This document shows positions 1 through 9,066 of a stretch of 64,000 nucleotides of DNA, piece by piece. The translations under genes were made by a program, and so were the position numbers. Source of the DNA: Streptomyces sp. A0642 (GTDB lineage: Bacteria; Actinomycetota; Actinomycetes; Streptomycetales; Streptomycetaceae); contig NZ_SSBL01000001.1 of assembly GCF_004795105.1 (NCBI RefSeq), positions 682,001 through 746,000 of the forward strand. The letters are read 5' to 3'. The notes under the pieces are model-generated. The model saw nothing but the letters and a program-made list of their open reading frames with translations. It searched no databases and had not been told where the DNA came from. How positions within the stretch are numbered: position 1 is the first letter of the stretch; the number at the start of each line of letters is the position of its first letter.

Positions 1-1141
1 CCCGGTGGAGCTGCCGGGCGGGTTCCCCGCCTGGCTGGTCATCGGATACCGCGAACTCCACCAAGTCACCAGCGACGGCGAGCTGTTCCCGCGCGATGTC
101 GGCCTGTGGAACCAGTGGCCGCATATCCCTGAGGACTGGCCGTTGCTGCCGATGGTGGGGCGCCCCCTGCCGTCCATCTACTTCAGCGCGGGCGACGAGC
201 ACCGGCGGCACGTGCGCATGGTGGGGCCGGCCCTCGAAGGGGCCGACCCGTTCGAGATCCGCAGCCACTGCGAGCAGTTGGCCGACCGGCTGATCGACGC
301 GGTGTGCAGCCGGGGCACGGCCGACCTCGTCGCCGACTTCTGCGAGCCTCTCCCCGTCCTCGTCCTCGCCCGGCTCGTCGGCTTCCCCGACGACGAAGGT
401 GGCGACATCGCACAGGTGTTGAAGGACCTGGCAGACGGCGGCCCGGACGCGCAGAGCGCCCATCAGCGGTTCGGGGAGCACATGGCCCGGCTGGTGGCCG
501 CGAAGCGGGCCGAGCCGGGGGACGACGTGACCTCCCGCATGCTCGCCTGCCCCGAGGCGTTCACCGACGAGGAGTACATGCTCGACCTCATGGCCATCAC
601 GGCCGCCGGGCACCTCACCACCGCCGACTGGGTCAGCAACTCCCTCCGCCTGATGCTCACCGAGGACGAGTTCGCCGACTCCATGGCCCGCGGCCGGCGC
701 AGCATCGGGGAGGCGATGAACGAGGTGCTCTGGGAGGACACGCCCACCCAGATCCTCGCCGGGCGCTGGGCCGTACGGGACACCCAGCTCGGCGGACAGC
801 GGATCAGGGCCGGGGACATGCTGCTGCTCGGGCTCGGCGCCGCGAACACCGATCCGCTGATACGCCAGAACATGTCCGGCACCGGAGGAGCGGCCTCCCA
901 GGGCGGCAACGGCGCTCATCTCGCGTTCAGCCACGGCGAGTACCGCTGCCCCTTCCCCGCGCAGGAGATCGCCGAGATCATCGCCCGTACCGGCATCGAG
1001 GTCCTGCTCGACCGGCTGCCCGACCTCCAGCTCGCCGTCCCCGTCGGCGACCTCGTACGGCGGCCTTCCGCCTTCCTGCGCGGCACCACCTCGCTCCCCG
1101 TTCGGTTCACCCCCGTTCGTACGACAGGAGACCTCTCGTGA
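1..1141 (+). CDS. Cytochrome P450, CYP157-like (5' end cut by window)
   Basis: This is the C-terminal part of a P450. Compared with the P450 at 42583-44160, about 55-60 N-terminal residues lie outside the window, so the first in-frame GTG (position 5) is probably internal. The I-helix reads AAGHLTTAD and the heme loop FSHGEYRCPFPAQE keeps the axial cysteine. The K-helix reads EVLW (722-733), so the near-universal ExxR arginine is a tryptophan. Loss of ExxR is a published hallmark of the Streptomyces CYP157 family. The stop overlaps the GTG start of the next P450 (GTGA), as expected for a CYP157-CYP154 pair in a conservon. The substrate is unknown. Confidence 0.88.
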   Translation, partial: PVELPGGFPAWLVIGYRELHQVTSDGELFPRDVGLWNQWPHIPEDWPLLPMVGRPLPSIYFSAGDEHRRHVRMVGPALEGADPFEIRSHCEQLADRLIDAVCSRGTADLVADFCEPLPVLVLARLVGFPDDEGGDIAQVLKDLADGGPDAQSAHQRFGEHMARLVAAKRAEPGDDVTSRMLACPEAFTDEEYMLDLMAITAAGHLTTADWVSNSLRLMLTEDEFADSMARGRRSIGEAMNEVLWEDTPTQILAGRWAVRDTQLGGQRIRAGDMLLLGLGAANTDPLIRQNMSGTGGAASQGGNGAHLAFSHGEYRCPFPAQEIAEIIARTGIEVLLDRLPDLQLAVPVGDLVRRPSAFLRGTTSLPVRFTPVRTTGDLS

Positions 1142-2394
1142 ACTGCCCCCATGCCGCAGGCCAGGCCGCAGCCCAGGACAGCGGGACCGTCGTCATCGAC
1201 CCGATGGTCCAGGACCTCGACGGTGAGACGGCGCGGCTGCGCGACGCCGGACCGCTGGCCCGGATCGAGCTGCTCGGGGTGCCGGCCTGGGCCCTCACCC
1301 GGCACGCCGACGCCCGGCAGCTGCTGCTCGACCCGCGGCTGGTGAAGGACATCGACGCCTGGGGTCTGTGGCAGAGCGGAGAGGTGACACACGCCTGGCC
1401 GCTCATCGGGATGATCGACGCCGGCCGGTCCATGTTCACCGTCGACGGCGACGAGCACCGCCGGCTGCGGACCAAGACCTCCCAGGCGCTCACGCCCCGC
1501 CGGCTGGAGGCCATACGCCCCGACATCGAGAAGTTCACCGAGGAACTGCTGGACGCGCTCGCGGAGGGCGGCAGGGACGGGGCCGTCGTCGACCTCAAGT
1601 CCGTGTTCGCGCAGCCGTTGCCCATGCGGGTCGTCGGCATGCTGATGGGAGTCGACCCGTCCGCGAACGCCATGCTGACCCGCCAGTACAAGGCCTTCTT
1701 CTCCATGCTCACCCCGCAGGACGAGCGGCTGGCCCTCCTGGCGGACCTGGACGTCTTCTACGCGGGGCTCGTACGTGAGAAGACCGCGCGGCCGACCGAC
1801 GACCTCACCTCCGCGCTCATCCTCGCCGACGAGGGCGGCGAGCCGCTGACCGAGGAAGAGGTCATCGGCAACCTCAAGGCGATGGTCGCCGCCGGGCACG
1901 AGACCACGATCGGGCTCATCCTCAACGCCGTACGCGCCCTGCTGGCGCACCCCGACCAGTTGCGGATGGTCCTCGACGGGGAGGTCTCCTGGGACACCGT
2001 GATCGAGGAGACCCTGCGCTGGGACACCCCGACCACCCACCTCCTCATGCGGTTCGCCACCGAGGACATCCAGGTCGGTGACGGCGTCATCGCCAAGGGC
2101 GAGGGCGTCGTCATCTCCTACCGGGTGATCGGCCGCGACCCCGAGCAGCACGGCCCCGACGCCGACGCGTTCGACATCACCCGCCGCACTCCCATCCGGC
2201 ACATGACCTTCGGGCACGGGCCGCACATCTGCCCCGGTGCCGCGCTCTCCCGGGTCGAGGCGGGCATCGCCCTGCCGGCGCTCTTCGCCCGTTTCCCGCG
2301 CCTGCGGCTCGCGGTGCCGGACGCGGACATCCGCAAGCTGCCCGTGATGACGCAGAACGACATGGAGGCGTTTCCCGTTCTGCTCGGCGTCTGA
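1138..2394 (+). CDS. Cytochrome P450, CYP154-like
   Basis: A complete P450 of 418 residues. The GTG start at 1138 is preceded by AGGAG (1124-1128) and overlaps the previous stop by four bases, implying translational coupling. All canonical motifs are present: I-helix AGHETT, K-helix EETLRW with an intact ExxR, and the heme loop FGHGPHICPGAALSR. It would be a soluble monooxygenase needing separate ferredoxin and ferredoxin reductase. Established knowledge: CYP154 members often sit directly behind CYP157 members at the end of Streptomyces conservons. Membership is inferred from this arrangement and motif set. In-frame sequence upstream of 1138 is only a shadow of the preceding gene. Confidence 0.88.
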   Translation: MNCPHAAGQAAAQDSGTVVIDPMVQDLDGETARLRDAGPLARIELLGVPAWALTRHADARQLLLDPRLVKDIDAWGLWQSGEVTHAWPLIGMIDAGRSMFTVDGDEHRRLRTKTSQALTPRRLEAIRPDIEKFTEELLDALAEGGRDGAVVDLKSVFAQPLPMRVVGMLMGVDPSANAMLTRQYKAFFSMLTPQDERLALLADLDVFYAGLVREKTARPTDDLTSALILADEGGEPLTEEEVIGNLKAMVAAGHETTIGLILNAVRALLAHPDQLRMVLDGEVSWDTVIEETLRWDTPTTHLLMRFATEDIQVGDGVIAKGEGVVISYRVIGRDPEQHGPDADAFDITRRTPIRHMTFGHGPHICPGAALSRVEAGIALPALFARFPRLRLAVPDADIRKLPVMTQNDMEAFPVLLGV

Positions 2395-2440
2395 AGCCGG
2401 GCAGCAGGGTCCTCAGGACCCGGACGCCGGGCTCCTGTTC

Positions 2441-2482
2441 CTGTTCCCCGGCCGGTGAGTGCCGGTGAGTGCCGGGGAGCAG
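2441..2482 (+). terminator. Candidate terminator hairpin after the P450 pair
   Basis: CTGTTCCCCGGC (2441-2452) can pair with GCCGGGGAGCAG (2471-2482) with a single wobble position. The loop is 18 bases and contains a GTGAGTGCCG direct repeat. It lies between the P450 stop and the pectinase start. No U-tract is present, as is common in Streptomyces. Confidence 0.4.
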
Positions 2483-2574
2483 GGCGTCCGGCCTCCCCGG
2501 ACGGCAACCTTTCGGCTGCCGGCGGCGACCCGTACCTGAACGCCACATCTCCTCAAAGGGAACGGTTTCAGGTC

Positions 2575-4683
2575 ATGACAGCGGATCGCCGAACGGCACA
2601 GCACGCCCCGCACAAGCCGACAGGCGGCAGCCACCGCAGCCGCAGCCGCAGAACCCGACCGGTGCTCGCGGCAGCGGTCGCCACCGCCCTCGCGGCCGGG
2701 ATCGCCGCCACCACCGCGTCCGGCCTGCCCGGGACGCAGGACGCTCCGGGAGCCAGCGCCGCCCCGGCCGCCGGCCCGGCCCGGGCCGACGAGGCGGCCG
2801 ACGGCTTCGCGTCGGTCGACGCCCTGGGACAGGACGGAACGTACGGAGGGCGCGGCGGCGCGACCGTGACCGTGCGCACCCTTGCCGACCTGGAGAAGTA
2901 CGCGACGGCGACGCAGCCCTACGTCATCGTCGTCGCGGGGGCCATCACCATGGACCCCAAGGGCAGGGAGATCAGGGTCGCCTCCCACAAGACGATCATC
3001 GGCTCCGGTACCTCGGGACACATCGTCGGCGGCGGCTTCTTCCTCGGCCAGGGGGTGCACAACGTCATCATCCGCAACCTGACGATCCGGGACTCCTACG
3101 CCGGGACCTGGAACGACAAGGACCACGACTGGGACGCCATCCAGATGGACGGCGCCCACCACGTGTGGATCGACCACAACGACCTGCGGAACATGGCCGA
3201 CGGGCTGATCGACAGCCGCAAGGACACCACCTACCTCACCGTGTCCTGGAACCGCCTCCAGCACGACAACAAGGCCTTCGGCATCGGCTGGACCGAGAAC
3301 ACCACCGCCGACATCACGATCCACCACAACTGGTTCCACGAGACCGAACAGCGCAACCCCTCGACCGACAACGTGGCCCACGCCCACCTGTACAACAACT
3401 ACCTCCAGGACGACCCGGGCACCGCCATCACGGCCGCTTACGGCAACTACGCGCGCGGGCACACGAACATGCTCCTGGAGAACAGCTACTTCGACGGTCT
3501 GAACAATCCCGTCACCCGGGACAGCACCGCCACCCTCGTCCAGCGCGGCAGCGTCTTCGCCGGGACGAGCGGGCGCAACGAGAGCGGCGGCGGCGCGTCC
3601 TTCGATCCGCGGGGCTTCTACGCCTACACCCTCGACCGCGCGGCGGACGTGCCCGCGCTGGTGAAGGCGGGCGCGGGGCCGCGCGCCGCCATCGGAACGA
3701 CCGCCACCGCCACCGCCGCGGCCGCGAAGACGCTCACCGTGGCCAAGGACGGCAGCGGCCAGTACCGCAGTGTCCAGGACGCCGTGAACGCGGTCCCCGC
3801 GGGCAACACGGCCCGGACCGTCATCGCCATCGCGCCCGGCACGTACCGCGAACTGGTGAAGATCCCCTCGACCAAGCAGAACGTCACCCTCCAGGGCACC
3901 GGCCCCAGCCGCAAGAGCACCGTCATCGTGTACGACAACGCCTCCGGCACCCAGAAGCCCGACGGTTCGGGGACGTACGGCACGGGGGGCAGCGCGACCG
4001 TCGCCGCCGAGGCGGACGGCTTCCAGGCCCGCAACCTCACCCTCGCCAACGACTTCGACGAGGCCGCCCACCAGGGCATGAACGGTCAGCAGGCGGTCGC
4101 GCTGCGCACCGCGGCCGACAAGGTGTTCCTCGACTCGATCATCACCGAGGGTGATCAGGACACCCTCCTGCTCGACACCGCCGCCAAGGACAGGCTCGGC
4201 CGTGTCTACATGAGGAACTCGTACGTGGTCGGCAACGTCGACTTCATCTTCGGCCGGGCGAGCGCGGTCATCGACGCCTCGGTCATCACGCTCAAGAAGC
4301 GGTGGGACGGCAGCTCCGCCGGATACATCACCGCCCCGAGCACGGCCGCCGGCCGCAAGGGCTTCCTCATCAACGACTCCACGGTCAACGGCGACGTCTC
4401 CGCCGCCACCTTCTACCTGGGGCGTCCCTGGCACGCGGGCGGTGACGCCACGCTCGACCCGATGACCACGGTCCGCGACAGCACCCTGAGCGCCGCGGTC
4501 CGGCCCGCGCCGTGGACGGACATGAGCGGCTTCTCCTGGAAGGACGACCGGTTCGCGGAGTACCGCAACGACGGGCCCGGGGCCGGGAAGGCCGGCAGCG
4601 ACCGGCCGCAGCTCAGCGATGCCGCGGCGGCCGGGCAGGAGGTCGCCGACTGGCTCGGGGACTGGACCCCGTCGGCGTCCTGA
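2575..4683 (+). CDS. Secreted bifunctional pectate lyase (PL1) - pectin methylesterase (CE8)
   Basis: A 702-residue exported enzyme with two catalytic modules. An arginine-rich N-terminus followed by a long hydrophobic alanine-rich stretch is a signal peptide. Residues about 60-360 are a right-handed beta-helix PL1 lyase with the WIDHND motif (about 198) and the RNPSTDNVAHAHLYNN block (about 260), which carries the catalytic arginine region. Residues about 387-702 are a CE8 pectinesterase with QDTLLLD (about 528), GNVDFIFGRAS (about 553) and LGRPWH (about 615). Together they would de-esterify homogalacturonan and cleave the resulting polygalacturonate. The ATG at 2575 is chosen because the signal sequence starts just after it, with AAAGGGAA upstream. 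No LacI operator of the downstream locus is seen before it. Confidence 0.9.
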   Translation: MTADRRTAQHAPHKPTGGSHRSRSRRTRPVLAAAVATALAAGIAATTASGLPGTQDAPGASAAPAAGPARADEAADGFASVDALGQDGTYGGRGGATVTVRTLADLEKYATATQPYVIVVAGAITMDPKGREIRVASHKTIIGSGTSGHIVGGGFFLGQGVHNVIIRNLTIRDSYAGTWNDKDHDWDAIQMDGAHHVWIDHNDLRNMADGLIDSRKDTTYLTVSWNRLQHDNKAFGIGWTENTTADITIHHNWFHETEQRNPSTDNVAHAHLYNNYLQDDPGTAITAAYGNYARGHTNMLLENSYFDGLNNPVTRDSTATLVQRGSVFAGTSGRNESGGGASFDPRGFYAYTLDRAADVPALVKAGAGPRAAIGTTATATAAAAKTLTVAKDGSGQYRSVQDAVNAVPAGNTARTVIAIAPGTYRELVKIPSTKQNVTLQGTGPSRKSTVIVYDNASGTQKPDGSGTYGTGGSATVAAEADGFQARNLTLANDFDEAAHQGMNGQQAVALRTAADKVFLDSIITEGDQDTLLLDTAAKDRLGRVYMRNSYVVGNVDFIFGRASAVIDASVITLKKRWDGSSAGYITAPSTAAGRKGFLINDSTVNGDVSAATFYLGRPWHAGGDATLDPMTTVRDSTLSAAVRPAPWTDMSGFSWKDDRFAEYRNDGPGAGKAGSDRPQLSDAAAAGQEVADWLGDWTPSAS

Positions 4684-4791
4684 CCCGCTGACGCCATCGG
4701 GCCCCCGATGGCCCGCGCCGGGCATATCGTGGCGGTAGCCGAAACGGCTGCCGCCACGGCCGACCGGGGAGAGCAGCCCCGGGAAAAGGAT

Positions 4792-4809
4792 TGTCGAAGC
4801 GCTTCGACA
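4792..4809. promoter_or_regulatory. LacI-family operator, site 1
   Basis: A perfect 18-base palindrome, TGTCGAAGCGCTTCGACA, 168 bases before the repressor start. The central CG and GAAGCGCTTC core are typical of LacI/GalR-family operators. Same core as the sites at 4884, 17464 and 17634. Confidence 0.8.
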
Positions 4810-4882
4810 GCCCTATGGACACTCTGTGCAGGCCGGTCTAGGCTCGCACCATCCGGGCATGTCGCAGGCGGACAGGATGAAG

Positions 4883-4896
4883 TCGAAGCGCTTCGC
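4883..4896. promoter_or_regulatory. LacI-family operator, site 2
   Basis: The core CGAAGCGCTTCG (4884-4895) is repeated 89 bases (centre to centre) after site 1, upstream of the repressor gene. Two spaced copies suggest autoregulation, possibly by looping. The outer base pair is not symmetric here. Confidence 0.72.
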
Positions 4897-4976
4897 CGCA
4901 TCCGACCGAAGCTGCCGGTGCCGACCGGTTCCCGTGCCGGTGTCAGACGATGTCCCTTGATGGAGAGCTGAGCCGT

Positions 4977-5984
4977 ATGGTCACCCTTGCCGAGGTCGCG
5001 CAGCACGCCGGAGTCTCCGCGAGCACGGTGAGTTACGTCCTCAGCGGGAAGCGGTCCATCTCCGTGTCCACGCGGGAGCGGGTGGAGCTGAGCATCCAGC
5101 AGCTCGGCTACCACCCCAACGCCGGCGCCCGGGCGCTCGCCAGCAGCCGGTCGAACATCATCGCGCTCATGGTTCCCCTGCGCACCGACATGTACGTCCC
5201 CGTGATGATGGAGATCGCCATCGCGGTCGCCACCACGGCCCGCGCCCACGGCTACGACGTCCTGCTCCTCACCGGGGAGGAGGGCCCCGCGGCGGTCCGC
5301 CGCATCGCCGGGAGCTCGCTCGCCGACGCGATGATCCTCATGGACGTCGAACTCCACGACGAACGGCTGCCGCTCCTGCGCGACACGGACCGCGCCGCGG
5401 TGCTCATCGGACTTCCCGCCGACACCGACGGACTGACCTGCGTGGACCTCGACTTCGAGGCGACCGGTGCGCTCTGCGTGGAACACCTCGCCGGACTCGG
5501 CCACCGCGAGGTCGCCGTGATCGGCGAGGCGGCCGCGGTGTACGAGCGGCACACCGGATTCGCCGAGCGCACGGTCGACGGCATACGCGCCAAGGCGCAG
5601 GAGACCGGCGTGCGGGTGCTGCACCGGCCCTGCGAGGGCGGTTACGCGGCGATGGCGCAGACCCTGTCGCGGATCTTCGACGAGCGCCCCGGCACCACCG
5701 GGTTCATCGTGCAGAACGAGTCGGCGGTGGAGCCCCTGCTCAATCTCCTGCGCCAGCAGGGCCGGGCCGTGCCCGAGGACGTGTCGGTGGTCGCGATCTG
5801 CCCCGAGCAGGTGGCCTCCCAGGCGTCGGTGCGGCTCACCTCCGTGGCGATTCCCGCACAGGAAATGGGCCGCCGCTCGGTCGAGCAGGTCGTCGCCAAG
5901 CTGTCGGGCCGCGGTACGGACGAAGTGGAGCTGCTGGCTCCCGAGCTGACGGTACGGGAGAGCACCGGGCCCGCCCCCCGGTAG
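4977..5984 (+). CDS. LacI/GalR-family transcriptional repressor of the xyloglucan locus
   Basis: A 335-residue regulator. Residues 1-55 form the LacI helix-turn-helix and hinge helix (VTLAEVAQHAGVSASTVSYVL, then NAGARALASSRSN). The rest is a periplasmic-binding-protein-like ligand domain with the usual family length. The ATG at 4977 is preferred over the ATG at 4950 because GGAGAG lies nine bases before it and the helix-turn-helix starts immediately. Two palindromic operators sit upstream and two more lie in the divergent promoter of the transporter and GH3 operons. It is therefore inferred to repress itself and both operons until a xyloglucan-derived sugar binds; the inducer is unknown. Confidence 0.9.
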   Translation: MVTLAEVAQHAGVSASTVSYVLSGKRSISVSTRERVELSIQQLGYHPNAGARALASSRSNIIALMVPLRTDMYVPVMMEIAIAVATTARAHGYDVLLLTGEEGPAAVRRIAGSSLADAMILMDVELHDERLPLLRDTDRAAVLIGLPADTDGLTCVDLDFEATGALCVEHLAGLGHREVAVIGEAAAVYERHTGFAERTVDGIRAKAQETGVRVLHRPCEGGYAAMAQTLSRIFDERPGTTGFIVQNESAVEPLLNLLRQQGRAVPEDVSVVAICPEQVASQASVRLTSVAIPAQEMGRRSVEQVVAKLSGRGTDEVELLAPELTVRESTGPAPR

Positions 5985-6002
5985 GGCCCGGCGAGGACGC
6001 GG

Positions 6003-6040
6003 ACAGGGAGCCGGCCCCCGTGCGGGGGCCGGCTCCCTGT
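6003..6040. terminator. Bidirectional terminator between repressor and GH12
   Basis: A perfect 17-base-pair stem (6003-6019 with 6024-6040) and a GTGC loop, located between two convergent genes. It can end both the repressor transcript and the long minus-strand operon that finishes with GH12. Confidence 0.85.
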
Positions 6041-6056
6041 GTGTGCGGACCAGGCC

Positions 6057-6770
6057 CTAGCTGGAGGAGACGCCGAACCCGTTCGTCCGGAAGTCCAGCC
6101 CGCCCTGCGACGACGTGATCTCGTAGCCGAACTGGACGTCACCGATGGTCTCGTTGCCCCACCAGCCCTTGGTGTCCTTGATCCACTTCAGGATCGGCAG
6201 GATGTTCACCGTGCCCGAGGAGGAGTCCGAGGTGCGCAGGAACGAGAAGACCTGGTTGGCCCCGTTGTCGCCCTTGTACACGGTCCAGGTGTGGCCGCCG
6301 AGCGTCACGTTCCCCTGCGAGGTGCCCAGCGGGCCCACGGCGCCGTTGTAGTTGACCCAGAGCATGACCTCGTAGTCGTAGGCGCTGTCCCAGATGTCGT
6401 ACGAGGTGTTGTAGGCGCCCGACGACGGGACGGTGACGTTGTACGTGCTGGTGAGCGACTGCAGGGAGGTGATCGACTTGTTGACGACCTTCTTGGCGTT
6501 GGGGTACGACTTGATGCCGCCCGTGTTCGGGTGGTCGGCCCAGACGCCCCAGTTGCTGGAGGAGTTGGCCCAGATGGACTGCGCGCCTGCGCCGGAACCC
6601 CAGATGTTGTTGTAGAGGGTGTAGCCGTCGGAGGTGGTGTAGTTGCCCCACTGGTCCGAGGAGGACCAGATCGCGGCCTGGGCGGGGGCGGCGGCGAAGC
6701 CGATGAGGGCCGCCACTGCCGTTGCCGGGGCCAGTACGAACCTGCTGAGGGTGCGGGTGCGTCGTGCCAT
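6057..6770 (-). CDS. Secreted GH12 endo-beta-1,4-glucanase / xyloglucanase
   Basis: A 237-residue secreted glycoside hydrolase of family 12. The N-terminus MARRTRTLSRF plus a hydrophobic stretch ending in AQAA is a Sec signal peptide (cleavage near residue 33). EVMLWVNYNG (residues 134-143) carries the predicted nucleophile E134, and FGYEITS carries the acid/base E217. There is no carbohydrate-binding module. The ATG at 6770 is chosen over an in-frame ATG five codons upstream because AAGGGA lies six bases before it. It is the last gene of the minus-strand operon, 40 bases after GH95. GH12 includes both cellulases and xyloglucanases; the neighbours favour xyloglucan. Confidence 0.88.
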   Translation of the reverse strand: MARRTRTLSRFVLAPATAVAALIGFAAAPAQAAIWSSSDQWGNYTTSDGYTLYNNIWGSGAGAQSIWANSSSNWGVWADHPNTGGIKSYPNAKKVVNKSITSLQSLTSTYNVTVPSSGAYNTSYDIWDSAYDYEVMLWVNYNGAVGPLGTSQGNVTLGGHTWTVYKGDNGANQVFSFLRTSDSSSGTVNILPILKWIKDTKGWWGNETIGDVQFGYEITSSQGGLDFRTNGFGVSSS

Positions 6771-6810
6771 GGTTGTCCCTTCCATGGTGGGGGGATGGGT
6801 GGGGGGAGCG

Positions 6811-9066
6811 CTACCGGGGCCCCAGTTCGAGGACCCGGTCCACGCCGGCCGTCAGCTCCAGCGGGGCTGGGGGAGAGCCGGCGGAGTCATGGGTGAAGGT
6901 GTGCCCGTCGCCCGTGCGGAGGTCGATCCGGGCGTCACGGGAGGGACGGAGCACCGCGGTCGCGGTGCCGTCGGCGGACCAGCGCAGATCCAGCGACGCA
7001 CCGAACCTGGTGCGTACACCGCGCAGTTCACCGCTCCGCCAGCCGGCGGGAGGAGCGGGGAGCAGGACCAGCCGGTGGGGCGTCGACTGGACGAGCGACT
7101 CGATGACCGCCGCGGGCAGCGCGTGGGCGGCGTCCGCGTTGTAGACGTTGCGGGACGGATAGTGGGCGCTCATCAGCGAGTCGTGGAAGAAGTCGCCCGC
7201 CAGTACGGCGCCCAGGGCGGCCGAGACGCGCGCCCCGTCCCGCAGCCGTGCCGCGATCAGCGCATGGTGCAGATGACCGTGGGCGGAGTCGTTCTCGGAC
7301 CCGCGCAACTCCAGCGCGCGGTGCGCGGCGGTCGCGAGCTCGGGGGTGTCGTACGGATTGATGGCGTCCAGCGGCCACACGGGGTAGAGGTGGCTCAGAT
7401 GGCGGTGGTCGTACGTCTCCGCCAGCCCCGGCCACGCCCATTCGGCGAGCGCGCCGTCCTCGTTGACCCGGTACGCCGCGAGCCGGTCCGCGAGCGCGCG
7501 CCGCCGGGCGGAGGACGCGGCCGTGGGGGAGTGGGCGGCCGACGTGGTGAGCGCGTGGCGGGCCGCCGCGAGGTCCATCGTCGCGTTCACCGTCCCCCAG
7601 CTCGCGTTGGCCGGACGGTTCTCCGGTGAGTACGAGGGGACGACGGCCACGGTGCCGTCCGGTGCGGTGCGGGTGAGGAAGTCCTCGTAGAACAGGGCGG
7701 CTTCGTGCAGCGCGGCGACGAGCCGGGGGTCCGTCTCCCCGTTCGTCTCGGCGTGCTCGACCAGGGGCTCCAGGAGCCAGTCGGCACCGGCCGTCCACAG
7801 GTGCAAGGGGTAGGCGCGCTGGTAGTGGCGGGTGTGGCCGGACTCCCCGTCGGTGTGGGACGGGGCGACGATGCCCCGCGCCCCGAAGAGGGCCCGGGCG
7901 TTGTCACGCCAGTCGGGCAACTGGCCGTACACCAGAGAGGCATGCGCCTGCGACACCTCGGGCAGTGCGGCGGCCGCCGCCGAGGCGATCTGGAGGTTGA
8001 GATTGGCGTTGGTGGTGAACGCCCCGGACCAGGCGGTGTCCCAGTCGCCGGTCCACAGTCCGGTCAGGCGGGGCGGCAGGACGCCGGAGGCCGAGTACAG
8101 GTGGTAGCGCCCCGCAGCGAACAGCCGCTCCAGCAGGGCGGGGCTGTCCGATCTGCGGATCAACTCGCTGCCGGGCAGGGCGCGTTCCGCCGGATCGGCG
8201 TCCAGGGTCAGGGAGGCCCGCCGGAAGGCCGGGGTGTGCAGCCGGCGGTGCCGGGCGAGCAGGGTGCCGTAGTCGTCCGGCGGCAGCCCGGCGCACTCCG
8301 CCGCGAGGTCCAGGCTGCCCGTGTGCCGTCGCACCCGGGTGAGCAGCAGCAGGCTCCTGGCGCCCGCGATCCGGAAGCCCTCGCCGGAGACGGACACCCT
8401 GCCGCCGTCCGCGCGGACCACGGTCACGCCGGTGTAGGCGAGGTCGCTGTCCGGATAGCCCGCCCGCAGCGTCAGCCGGCCGCCGTCGGGCGTCAGCACG
8501 GCGCTGCGTCCGACGGCCAGGAGCGGCGGGGCGCCCGGCAGCGCGTGGTCCAGGGTGAGGTCCACCGCGGGCCCCGTGCCCGTGACGTACTGCACGATCA
8601 CGTCGTCGGCGCGGGACACGAAGACCTGGCTGCGCCTGCCCTCGCACACGGCCGTGATCTCGCCCGTGGAGAAGTCGACCGTACGGCGGTAGGCCGGGGG
8701 CGGCGCCTCTGGACCGCCGGAACCGGCCGACGGGTCGCGGACGGGCCGGATCCTCGTCTGGAACGCCGGATGGAACGGCTGCACCCACACCAGCGGGCGG
8801 CCGTCGCCGAACCCCTCGGCGGCCGTGGTGTCACCGGCGAGCAACGCGCTCTGAAGCCGGTCCAGCCGGTCCGCGAGCTCCGGCGGACGCAGGTGCTCGC
8901 TGCCGTTGGGCCGGACCAGGGTGTGGTGGTTGACGATGACCCGGTCGTCGGCCGGGTCGCCGTACACCATCGCCCCGTGGCGGCCGTTGCCGCCGAGGAA
9001 GGTGTCCTCCCAGCGGTCGGCGGGGCGCGGCTCCCACGTGCCGTCGATGTGCGTCCGGAGGTTCAC
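6811..9066 (-). CDS. GH95-family alpha-L-fucosidase/galactosidase, intracellular
   Basis: A 751-residue protein with the layout of GH95: an N-terminal beta-sandwich (FLGGNGRHGAMVYGDP, IVNHHTL), an (alpha/alpha)6 barrel and a C-terminal beta domain. The TNANLNLQ motif near residue 350 matches the NxN active-site region of the family, and RHLSHLYPVWPLDAI near 556 is a family hallmark. No signal peptide is present, so it acts on imported sugar. The GTG start overlaps the GH42 stop by four bases (GTGA). In this locus the likely role is removal of terminal alpha-L-fucose (or alpha-L-galactose) from xyloglucan side chains. Substrate preference within GH95 cannot be read from sequence alone. Confidence 0.82.
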   Translation of the reverse strand: MNLRTHIDGTWEPRPADRWEDTFLGGNGRHGAMVYGDPADDRVIVNHHTLVRPNGSEHLRPPELADRLDRLQSALLAGDTTAAEGFGDGRPLVWVQPFHPAFQTRIRPVRDPSAGSGGPEAPPPAYRRTVDFSTGEITAVCEGRRSQVFVSRADDVIVQYVTGTGPAVDLTLDHALPGAPPLLAVGRSAVLTPDGGRLTLRAGYPDSDLAYTGVTVVRADGGRVSVSGEGFRIAGARSLLLLTRVRRHTGSLDLAAECAGLPPDDYGTLLARHRRLHTPAFRRASLTLDADPAERALPGSELIRRSDSPALLERLFAAGRYHLYSASGVLPPRLTGLWTGDWDTAWSGAFTTNANLNLQIASAAAAALPEVSQAHASLVYGQLPDWRDNARALFGARGIVAPSHTDGESGHTRHYQRAYPLHLWTAGADWLLEPLVEHAETNGETDPRLVAALHEAALFYEDFLTRTAPDGTVAVVPSYSPENRPANASWGTVNATMDLAAARHALTTSAAHSPTAASSARRRALADRLAAYRVNEDGALAEWAWPGLAETYDHRHLSHLYPVWPLDAINPYDTPELATAAHRALELRGSENDSAHGHLHHALIAARLRDGARVSAALGAVLAGDFFHDSLMSAHYPSRNVYNADAAHALPAAVIESLVQSTPHRLVLLPAPPAGWRSGELRGVRTRFGASLDLRWSADGTATAVLRPSRDARIDLRTGDGHTFTHDSAGSPPAPLELTAGVDRVLELGPR

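Noticed and set aside
304..1137. Apparent 5' extension of the second P450 gene
   Set aside because: This stretch is arginine/proline-rich shadow translation of the preceding P450; the real start is GTG 1138, with a Shine-Dalgarno and GTGA overlap.
2413..4725. Long open frame opposite the pectinase gene (and similar frames opposite most genes)
   Set aside because: Antisense shadow caused by GC-rich codon usage; valine/glycine/arginine-biased and without any domain.
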